Shown here: one piece after another, positions 1 through 5,759 of the stretch
How the letters are laid out: every line of letters begins with the position of its first letter
How positions within the stretch are numbered: position 1 is the first letter of the stretch
Assembly: GCA_009780595.1 (NCBI GenBank)
Contig: WQZT01000047.1
Location: 1-9,677, forward strand
Length of the DNA: 9,677 nt
DNA from: Treponema sp.
GTDB lineage: Bacteria > Spirochaetota > Spirochaetia > Treponematales > Breznakiellaceae
Reading direction: 5' to 3'
Notes under the pieces: model-generated
The model's input: the letters and a program-made list of their open reading frames with translations, nothing else
Databases searched by the model: none
Told to the model about the DNA's origin: nothing
Made by a program: the position numbers and the translations under genes

Positions 1-1879
1 CCTTTGCGGCGATTATTCCGTTAACGGCATTTTTCAGCATCGCGCCAACGCGGCCTGTTCCGGCGCTTCCGGTTGTGGCGGCGATGTACAGCTCGCGCCC
101 GGTGGCGGGAGTTGCGGCACAGCCGACCGTTGAAACGCCGATGGGGAAATTGTAGTGCATCGTAACGCAGCCCTTGATGTACCCGCTGTCCAAAAGCTCT
201 TCCATTTTAGCGTACATGTGCCGTTCGTCAGCGGCTTCAATCTGTTCGAGGTTCGAGGAAACGTTCGGGCCGATAAGCACGACGTCGAAGTTCCCGCTAC
301 GCGCGGCGATTTCCGCGCCCTTCACAAGATTTTCAACACCGTGTTCGCTGCCAAGCGTTGTCAGCGCAATTTTCACACGCCCCTTCGCGGTGGGTGCGCT
401 ACTCGCCGTTGCTGTCCCAGCGTTAGCCACGCTAGCCGCTTTCCCCTTGTTCCGCTCAAGCACGATAGACACGCCGTCAAAGAGGTTCGTCATACGCCCG
501 AGAAACAGGCTGCCCTTGCCGACAATCATCACGCGGTTGAACGTGCCCGTTGTCAGGTCGTCAATCGCAAAGCCGAGGTAGGGCGCGCCGGAAGGAATGT
601 GCCCCTGCGTTGGTGCCCAGCCCGTCATGCCGCGCGTCTCGACAAAGTTTTGAATATCGCCCCGCTCGATTTCTTTTTTCAGCACGGCAAGCGCGGCGAT
701 CATTTTATAGTTCGCTTCCGGCACATCGCCCGCTCCGGCGGGTTTGGTGATGTCCGGGTTTTGCATCTCCACCGAAAACTTGTCAACATCCGTGATTTTC
801 AACCCGGCGTTTTCCAGCGGCTGCGACACCAGCGCCGACATAACCGCTTGCGGCGAAGAGCCGGTTCCAACCGTGTGCCGCCCCACAATTGCGGTGTTGA
901 ACTCAGGCGAGCGAAAATCGTCTTCGCTCAACAGCACGGCAAATCCGGCGACAACATCTTCGAGAATCGGTAGCCCTTTTTTGACGTGATCCTTGCCGTT
1001 CATACCAAGTTTCGCAGTCGCGCCTCCGGCAACAACGGCGACGTTTTTGTACGTTCCCGCCTTGATCAAAGACGCCGCCAAAATCAGCGCGTGGGTAGGC
1101 GCGGCGCAAAAACCCCGCGTGTCGGAACCGGTGGCGTTCGCAAGCCCGGAAACCTCGGCAATCGCCTTTGCGAAGTTGCCGCCACCGCGTTGGTTCACAT
1201 CGCCGCACGCTTCCTCCGAACACTCAATCACATATTCCACGCGGCTCAAATCAAACCCGTGTTTGACGGCAAGATTGTTCAGTGCCAAAACGCCTGACGC
1301 TTTCGACACAAGGTTTTCAAACATTACGTGCGCGTTCAGGTTTGGGTCTATATCGTGGGCGCGTTTGACACAGCCAACAAGCTTTCCGTTGTGAAACAAA
1401 GCTTCGCCGTGATGCTCGCTAACCTGCGTCTGAATCTCGCCAAGCTCCGCTCCCGCCCCGATTTTTCCAGCGTTTTCCTTCAACGCCGGATGCGCCGCAA
1501 TTTTCGCCGCGACATCGGCAGCGAACGATTTTTCAAGCATAACCAAATCAAACGAATCTACTATTTTTAATAATCCGATAAACTCATCCTGCGGCATAAT
1601 CTCACCGAACCGCCCGAAACGGCTCGCACCTTTGACAGCCTTGTCGTACCACGGAAACTCGTAGCCTGCAAGATCGTCCGGCGTAATCTCGCCAATGTAC
1701 GCCTGATTCGGCGGATACTCAACCGCCTTTTCAAACGAACGCAGATGCTCCTTCAGTTTTGTAAGATATTCGGAATTGGGATTTACTACACGTTCGGTTG
1801 TTTGCGTGCTGCCGTTTTGCACCATATCAGGCGTGTGAATAAGCACGTACGACGCGCCTTTCAAGACGGGTTTAGTCAT
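1..1879 (-). CDS. grdCD: GrdC-GrdD fusion, glycine reductase protein C (3' end outside window)
   Basis: Protein C takes the carboxymethyl group from the GrdA selenol and releases it as acetyl phosphate in the cytoplasm. The ATG at 1879 follows a GGAGG six bases upstream. Residues 1 to about 475 read as full GrdC: the start MTKPVLKGASYVLIHTPDM, GASRFGRFGEIMPQDEF, and a FabH-like core with Cys258 in GFCAAPTHAL as the candidate nucleophile. Instead of a stop, the frame runs through an Ala/Ser/Thr/Gly-rich stretch (residues about 478-498) into GrdD sequence from residue 499 (KGRVKIALTTLGSEHG, then SGYIKGCVTMHYNFPIGVS). I checked this frame to position 2 and found no stop. 626 codons are visible. 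The rest of GrdD, including the C-terminal Cys that carries the acetyl thioester in this family, lies outside. In characterised clostridial operons grdC and grdD are separate genes, so the fusion is unusual. It follows grdB by a 243-bp gap full of hairpins. Confidence 0.93.
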   Translation of the reverse strand, partial: MTKPVLKGASYVLIHTPDMVQNGSTQTTERVVNPNSEYLTKLKEHLRSFEKAVEYPPNQAYIGEITPDDLAGYEFPWYDKAVKGASRFGRFGEIMPQDEFIGLLKIVDSFDLVMLEKSFAADVAAKIAAHPALKENAGKIGAGAELGEIQTQVSEHHGEALFHNGKLVGCVKRAHDIDPNLNAHVMFENLVSKASGVLALNNLAVKHGFDLSRVEYVIECSEEACGDVNQRGGGNFAKAIAEVSGLANATGSDTRGFCAAPTHALILAASLIKAGTYKNVAVVAGGATAKLGMNGKDHVKKGLPILEDVVAGFAVLLSEDDFRSPEFNTAIVGRHTVGTGSSPQAVMSALVSQPLENAGLKITDVDKFSVEMQNPDITKPAGAGDVPEANYKMIAALAVLKKEIERGDIQNFVETRGMTGWAPTQGHIPSGAPYLGFAIDDLTTGTFNRVMIVGKGSLFLGRMTNLFDGVSIVLERNKGKAASVANAGTATASSAPTAKGRVKIALTTLGSEHGVENLVKGAEIAARSGNFDVVLIGPNVSSNLEQIEAADERHMYAKMEELLDSGYIKGCVTMHYNFPIGVSTVGCAATPATGRELYIAATTGSAGTGRVGAMLKNAVNGIIAAK

Positions 1880-1946
1880 GTTGCCTCCAAGTGAAATAAA
1901 GGAAAATAAAGAGAGCGGAGAGTAGCACGGAAATAAATTTTAATGC

Positions 1947-2127
1947 GGGGGGCACGCCCCCCTCGCTCCAAAGCCTACGGCTTTTCCGCTACCCCCCAAG
2001 CGGGGGACACCCCCGCAACGCCCCCGGTAAATCCGCCATCGGCGGATTTACCAAACGCCCCACATTTCCCAAGCCTGGAGTTTTGCTACGCAAAACTCCT
2101 CAGCTAATTCGCCAAAGGCGAATTAGC
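1947..2127. repeat. Array of six tight hairpins in the grdB-grdC gap
   Basis: The gap of 243 bp between grdB and grdCD has no convincing gene. It holds six perfect inverted repeats in a row. They are 1947-1962 (six G, loop CACG, six C), 1970-1984 (AAAGCC, loop TAC), 2000-2016 (GCGGGGG, loop ACA), 2026-2052 (GGTAAATCCGCC, loop ATC), 2077-2099 (GGAGTTTTGC, loop TAC) and 2103-2127 (GCTAATTCGCC, loop AAA). The last two form the repeat element that recurs at 4019-4076. Five of the six have three-base loops. On the grd strand the first hairpin is followed by an A/T-rich stretch but no clean T tract, so a simple terminator is not clear. It could process, stabilise or attenuate the mRNA between grdB and grdCD; that is inference. 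Confidence 0.85.
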
Positions 2128-2128
2128 C
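2071..2128. repeat. 58-bp double-hairpin repeat, copy A (3' end of grdB)
   Basis: This copy has two adjacent hairpins: GGAGTTTTGC with loop TAC, and GCTAATTCGCC with loop AAA. It matches copy B at 4019-4076 at 51 of 58 positions. The grdB stop codon (2123-2125) lies in an arm of the second hairpin. It looks like a REP-type extragenic palindrome; no mobility gene is nearby. Confidence 0.85.
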
Positions 2129-3430
2129 AAACACGGTTTGTTTATCAACTTCAGTCTGCAGAGCTTTCAGCGACTGCTCGACAATCTTGCGGCGGAGTTT
2201 TTTCTCCTCAAGACGTTCAAGCGCCGGATTGCCCAACGGATGAGGAATCGCAACCGCCGGAACAATTCTGTTAGCCCCAACCGTCAGCGAGATAGGAACA
2301 ACCGTGCAAACGTGAACAACGGGAATCCCCGCGCGTTCGATTTCTTTGACCATCGTTGCGCCGCAACGAGTACAAGTCCCTCACGTGCTGGTGAGAATCA
2401 CCGCCTTCACGTCATCGTCGATAAGCTCCCTGGCAATCTGCGCGGCGAACGTTTTCGCGTTGGCGACAGATGTGCCGTTGCCGACTGTCGAATAATAGTA
2501 GCGATGCAGGCTGCCGATAGCGCCTTCTTTTTCAAGGTCGCGCAAAACGTCAACCGGCAAAACGCGGTCGGCGTTCTGGTTGGCGTACACCGGGTCGTAG
2601 CCGCCGTGTGCCGTTTCGTACTGCCCGGCGGCAAGGGCGGATCGCCCATCGATGTCGTATTTGCCGTACCGTGACGCACTCGATGACTCGATTTTGTCAG
2701 GGTTGCCCGCCGGAACAATGCCGCCTGAAGTAACAAGCGCCACTTTAATGCCCGCCATATTTTTCACAGCCGGATTCGGCGTAACATTGTCAAAAACCGG
2801 CATCGGATATTCCGTCTGAAACTTCTCGCCCCTGATTTTCTTTATCAGCATATCAACGGCACGTTTCGATCCGCGCTCTTCCACAAAGACATTCTTGCGA
2901 ATGCCGCGCGAAAAATACCCCTCCGCCTCGGCACTGCCAATTTCCTGCTTTCTGCCGAGCTTTAACGCAAACGCGGCAAGCTTCGGCGCGGAATTTTTCA
3001 TGTCCGCGGCAGATTTCCCCGCTTTCAGAATGTACACATCCTTGCGGTACGAATCCACGCCGGGATTTTCCTCGTACATCGCCGTAACAGCGGGGATGCC
3101 CAGTTTCTCCGACACGGCTTTGCAAATTGCGCCGCACGCCATACCGTAGCGCCCCGCCTCGAAAGCCGGACCAGCCGCAAACACATCGGGCTTGTGCTGT
3201 TCGATCATCGGGATGATAGCGGCAACCGCCTCGTCAACATTTTCGTTAAAGTACGAATCGCCGCACACAACAGTCGCAACAATTTCGGCATCTTCCCCAA
3301 AACGCTGGGAAAGCGCCAAGCCCGGCCCCACAAGCCCCGCGCGGATTTCAGGCTTAAAGTTAGCTTCCTTCTCGCCGCCCACGCCGCCGTAGAACTGGTT
3401 GATATAATGCACAACACGCAACTTGCTCAA
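2123..3430 (-). CDS. grdB: GrdB, selenoprotein subunit of glycine reductase protein B
   Basis: GrdB acts with the pyruvoyl protein GrdE to activate glycine and pass its carboxymethyl group to GrdA. The gene reads 435 codons with an in-frame TGA at 2381-2383, read as Sec350 in LTSTUGTCTRCGATMVKEIE, a U-x-x-C-x-x-C motif diagnostic of the family. Sequence on both sides is continuous GrdB: MSKLRVVHYINQFYGGVGGE at the start, TVVPISLTVGANRIVPAVAI and PHPLGNPALE after the TGA, ending KQTVFG. Length agrees with the roughly 436 residues of known GrdB. The start is TTG at 3430, since MSKLRVVHY is the conserved N terminus and a run of five G sits just upstream. That run includes the last base of the grdA stop codon, giving a nine-base gap and probable translational coupling. 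Substrate could in principle be sarcosine or betaine (GrdF, GrdH paralogues), but the neighbours favour glycine. Confidence 0.96.
2353..2369 (-). promoter_or_regulatory. Candidate bacterial SECIS hairpin of grdB
   Basis: In the mRNA a perfect 7-bp stem (TCGTTGC / GCAACGA) with a GGC loop starts 11 nt after the UGA. The loop begins 18 nt after the UGA and opens with G, which fits the published bacterial SECIS model (apical loop about 16-37 nt downstream, G in its first two bases). It lies inside the coding sequence, as bacterial SECIS elements do. Confidence 0.6.
2381..2383 (-). other. Selenocysteine codon (UGA) of grdB
   Basis: This in-frame TGA splits an otherwise continuous GrdB reading frame. 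It falls exactly at the conserved Sec of the U-G-T-C-T-R-C motif. An automatic caller would truncate the protein here at 349 residues or call a second 76-residue fragment. Confidence 0.95.
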
Positions 3431-3439
3431 TTATGCCCC

Positions 3440-3916
3440 CTAGTCCTTAAACTTGCAAAACTGATCCCGTATGGATTTCATCTCCGTAGCAATTTCCTCC
3501 ACGTTGAGAACCATTTCCATCATGCCAATTTGCTCATCGTAAACGGTCGAGTCAACCTGACTCTTGAACGCTTGCTCTGTACAGTGGTAAACGCGAAGTC
3601 CCAACGGGACTCCGGCTAGTGAACCTGCAAAAGTAGGGTCGCCGTTCGTAACGGTTTCCGCAGCAAGACCAGCGGCCTCGCCCTCGGCAGCGCCAAAAAT
3701 TACGATCACGTTTTCCGCGCCGTACTGTTCTGCCGCTTCCTTAACCCTCTTCTGATTCTCAAGGTCCATAGCTCCTGCCGCCGTTCAGACAAAGCATTCG
3801 GTTGACGAAAAGACAATATCCGCGTCAGTTGTTTTCAGACATTCTTCAATGGCTGGACCCGGCACGCCGTCTCTGTCGCCAATGACAATTACTTTCTTGC
3901 CATTAAACAGACCCAT
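3440..3916 (-). CDS. grdA: GrdA, glycine reductase selenoprotein A
   Basis: GrdA is the small shared selenoprotein of glycine, sarcosine and betaine reductases. Its selenol accepts the carboxymethyl group from protein B and hands it to protein C, and thioredoxin then reduces the protein again. The gene has 158 codons, the usual family length. It starts at an ATG with a strong upstream run of five G (GGGGGAAACT before ATG). The N terminus [20 protein letters not shown] and the motif [18 protein letters not shown] are hallmark GrdA. Sec44 is encoded by TGA at 3785-3787 and forms the redox pair C41-F-V-U44. The C-terminal half contains [20 protein letters not shown] and [12 protein letters not shown]. 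The stop TAG (3440-3442) merges with the ribosome binding site of grdB. A start taken at the downstream ATG (3769) would drop the active site and is an artefact of reading TGA as stop. Confidence 0.97.
3752..3763 (-). promoter_or_regulatory. Weak candidate SECIS hairpin of grdA
   Basis: About 21 nt after the UGA the mRNA reads CUUGAGAAUCAG. This can fold as a short stem (CU, bulged U, GA pairing with UCAG) around a GAA loop. A bulged U and a loop starting with G are features of bacterial SECIS elements, but only four base pairs form, so the call is tentative. Confidence 0.3.
3785..3787 (-). other. Selenocysteine codon (UGA) of grdA
   Basis: TGA in frame within T-E-C-F-V-U-T-A-A-G-A-M, at residue 44, the known Sec position of GrdA. 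Conserved GrdA sequence continues on both sides. Confidence 0.97.
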
Positions 3917-3936
3917 AGTTTCCCCCTATGTAAAAA

Positions 3937-4002
3937 TTATTTTATACGCCTTATGATAGCCACTGCCGCACCGCGAACAACCGCCACCAGCGAATTAACC
4001 AT
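3937..4002 (-). CDS. Possible 21-residue small protein between grdE and grdA
   Basis: A short frame starts at ATG 4002, ends at TAA 3937-3939, and closes 20 bp before the grdA start. Upstream lie GGGAG (4012-4016) and AGGG nearer the ATG, so a ribosome could load. The peptide begins MVNSLVAVVR and ends AIIRRIK. It is short, hydrophobic and cationic, with the charged residues spaced as in an amphipathic helix. It lies just downstream of repeat copy B. I do not recognise it. It could be a translated peptide, a translational-coupling leader for grdA across the 150-bp gap, or chance. Confidence 0.35.
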   Translation of the reverse strand: MVNSLVAVVRGAAVAIIRRIK

Positions 4003-4018
4003 ATTACCCTGCTCCCAC

Positions 4019-4076
4019 AAGCCTGGAGTTTTGCCACGCAAAACTCCCTAGCTAATTAGCCGCAGGCTAATTAGCC
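4019..4076. repeat. 58-bp double-hairpin repeat, copy B (3' end of grdE)
   Basis: Two adjacent hairpins: GGAGTTTTGC with loop CAC (4025-4047) and GCTAATTAGCC with loop GCA (4051-4075). It matches copy A at 2071-2128 at 51 of 58 positions. The differences are in loops and spacer plus one C:G to A:T change that keeps the second stem paired. The grdE stop codon (4067-4069) lies inside the second hairpin, parallel to the grdB case. Confidence 0.85.
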
Positions 4077-5347
4077 CTCATCTTGTTAAAACCCATCTCA
4101 TTGGTCGCCCCGGTGATCACCTGGATTTCCGCTTCGATTGAGCCATCGGCTCTCAGCGATCCGGCAAAGCCTCCGGCAATCTTGTCCGTATAATCGAGCA
4201 TCCCGATCACTCTGTCCATCGGCGGCAGAACGATCAGCTCGTTCGCGTTGCCTCCGGTAACCACCGCATCGGCGGCAGGATCAGCGTCTGCCAGAGATTG
4301 GGATTTGCCATCCCGCCCGGCGTACTCATCCGTTACGATGACGGTCTTGATTCCCTCCGCCTCGATTTTCTTGCAGTTCATAATCAGGTCGGTATCAGGG
4401 TTGCCAAAACCCTCCTGCGAAACCAAGGCGGCATCCAGCCCAAGATAGCGGCACAGTTTCGCTGTCCAGTTGGAAGAGCGCTCCTTGTCCGCAAGGTACA
4501 CGTTTTCGTTGGTGATAATCACACCGACAAAGTTAAGGTCTTTGCCGTGCCGCTCGTATAAATCGTGGATTATCGGGTTGTTCTGATGGTGGTACGTCGT
4601 GTTCTTGTCGCAGGCGGACACGCAGTTGCCGCTGACGATTGCCCCGTCCATCACTTCGGTTGGGTACAAAATTGTCGGCACAATTTTTTTCGCATCAACG
4701 CCGTAAACATACGTGTCGTGCAGCAAGCCCTGCGTTTGCAGCATATACACATAGCCCACTTTCGGCAACGCCGGATATTCGGCAATTGACTCGGTAAGCG
4801 GCTTCGTCTCGTACACCTCAACCGTGTCAGGCGTGGCGTCTTTGGCTTTCGCACCCAGATATTCAGCGGCCTTAAAACCCGCCATCCGAGCCGCCGCTTC
4901 GTACTCGTACGGGCTCAAGCCGTCCTTCGCCTCGATCACAAGGCACACGTTGCAGAGCGCCGAAAACGGCGTGTACTGCGCGCCGGGTCCCGACATATCG
5001 ACAATGCCTTCCTGAAAGCCAACGATTTTCCCGCAGGTAACAACCGCCGCCCCGGACAGCACGTTAGTGCGGCCTTCACCAACAACGTCAACCTTGCTGC
5101 GAATCCCGGGAAACACGCCGCCCCGCCCGGAAACTTTCACACGCGGCTCGATAACGTCTTTGACAGGCGTGATGCGCGTTTTCTCTCCCGGATGAGCCAG
5201 CTCAATTTTCACGCTCTTAATATGCTCATCTTCCAAAACAAGATTTTCCAGTTCAGCTTTGTTGACGAATAAAACGCCGCCCGCTACTTTTGTCGCATCG
5301 CCAAACTGTATTTGTTTGATGGTAATTCTGCCCAGTTCAAGCCGCAC
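4067..5347 (-). CDS. grdE: GrdE, pyruvoyl proprotein of glycine reductase protein B
   Basis: GrdE is the substrate-binding part of protein B. The proprotein is cleaved at an Asn-Cys bond, and the Cys becomes a pyruvoyl group that forms a Schiff base with glycine. The product has 426 residues and shows the cleavage motif GNCVSACDKNTTY, with N241-C242 at the usual position. It is therefore expected to yield chains of about 25 and 20 kDa. The N terminus MRLELGRITIKQIQFGD is typical of the family. The start is GTG at 5347, preceded by AAGGAG six bases upstream. It follows trxA by 62 bp and precedes grdA by 150 bp, a gap holding repeat copy B and a possible small ORF. Its last two codons and stop lie in repeat copy B. 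GrdG and GrdI (sarcosine, betaine) are related, but the neighbours and the MRLELG start favour glycine. Confidence 0.96.
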   Translation of the reverse strand: MRLELGRITIKQIQFGDATKVAGGVLFVNKAELENLVLEDEHIKSVKIELAHPGEKTRITPVKDVIEPRVKVSGRGGVFPGIRSKVDVVGEGRTNVLSGAAVVTCGKIVGFQEGIVDMSGPGAQYTPFSALCNVCLVIEAKDGLSPYEYEAAARMAGFKAAEYLGAKAKDATPDTVEVYETKPLTESIAEYPALPKVGYVYMLQTQGLLHDTYVYGVDAKKIVPTILYPTEVMDGAIVSGNCVSACDKNTTYHHQNNPIIHDLYERHGKDLNFVGVIITNENVYLADKERSSNWTAKLCRYLGLDAALVSQEGFGNPDTDLIMNCKKIEAEGIKTVIVTDEYAGRDGKSQSLADADPAADAVVTGGNANELIVLPPMDRVIGMLDYTDKIAGGFAGSLRADGSIEAEIQVITGATNEMGFNKMRAN

Positions 5348-5391
5348 GATTTTCTCCTTATACTTAAATTGTTACGTTATAGTTGCCAAAT

Positions 5392-5409
5392 TATCGATAG
5401 TATCGATAG
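5392..5409. repeat. Two tandem TATCGATAG units between trxA and grdE
   Basis: The 9-bp unit TATCGATAG occurs twice head to tail, and each unit contains the palindrome TATCGATA. It abuts the trxA stop codon. It might be a small operator or just a simple repeat; nothing else supports a role. Confidence 0.4.
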
Positions 5410-5727
5410 TTATATCGCTTTTTGCACCATAGCTTCTATATTACTGGCTGTCGCGTTGTCCTTCGTCAGTTCGGCGGCTTTCTTGCCGTCTTTGTACAGC
5501 GTGATTGTCGGCAGCCCCAGCACCTGCTCGCTGATTGCCAGCCGCCGCGCCTTCGTTGCGTCAAGTTTGGTAAACTTCACTTGCGCGCCGTATTTCTCCG
5601 CAAGCGAGGAAATCTCCGGCAAAAGCGCCTTGCACGGCTCGCAGCTTTCGCTCCAAAAATCAACGAGCACAAGCCCCTGAGCGTCTTTGACCTCAGCCTG
5701 AAACGTATCCTTCGTAAGTTCGATCAT
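5410..5727 (-). CDS. trxA: Thioredoxin of the glycine reductase system (CEPC active site)
   Basis: This cytoplasmic thioredoxin passes electrons from TrxB to oxidised GrdA. It has 105 residues, a normal single-domain thioredoxin. The start at ATG 5727 (MIELTKDTFQ) has AAGGAG six bases upstream. The longer open frame upstream, to 5853, overlaps the end of trxB and is not used. The active site reads WSESCEPCKALLPE (C29, C32) in place of the canonical WCGPC, and the cis-proline is P73 in GLPTI. From memory, Glu or Val in place of the Gly is a known trait of thioredoxins in glycine reductase operons. The site may therefore be tuned to GrdA, which is inference. It lies 32 bp after trxB and 62 bp before grdE. 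Confidence 0.95.
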   Translation of the reverse strand: MIELTKDTFQAEVKDAQGLVLVDFWSESCEPCKALLPEISSLAEKYGAQVKFTKLDATKARRLAISEQVLGLPTITLYKDGKKAAELTKDNATASNIEAMVQKAI

Positions 5728-5759
5728 CGCAATCTCCTTGCTAAGTTTGAGGGCTTCGT

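Noticed and set aside
155..973. 272-codon plus-strand open frame
   Set aside because: It is the exact codon-phase antisense of the grdCD gene; its translation is rich in Arg, His and Cys and resembles no protein.
1947..1962. Rho-independent terminator between grdB and grdCD
   Set aside because: The six-pair G/C hairpin is followed on the minus strand by a mixed A/T stretch rather than a T tract, so termination is not supported by sequence alone.
1989..2039. 16-codon minus-strand micro-ORF in the hairpin array
   Set aside because: It starts inside a hairpin, has no ribosome binding site, and its composition simply follows the G/C-rich palindromes.
1947..2127. CRISPR-like array
   Set aside because: The hairpins differ in sequence and length, and there are no equal repeats with unique spacers.
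2381..2383. grdB as a pseudogene broken by a stop codon
   Set aside because: The TGA falls at the conserved selenocysteine of the family and the frame continues intact to a normal C terminus.
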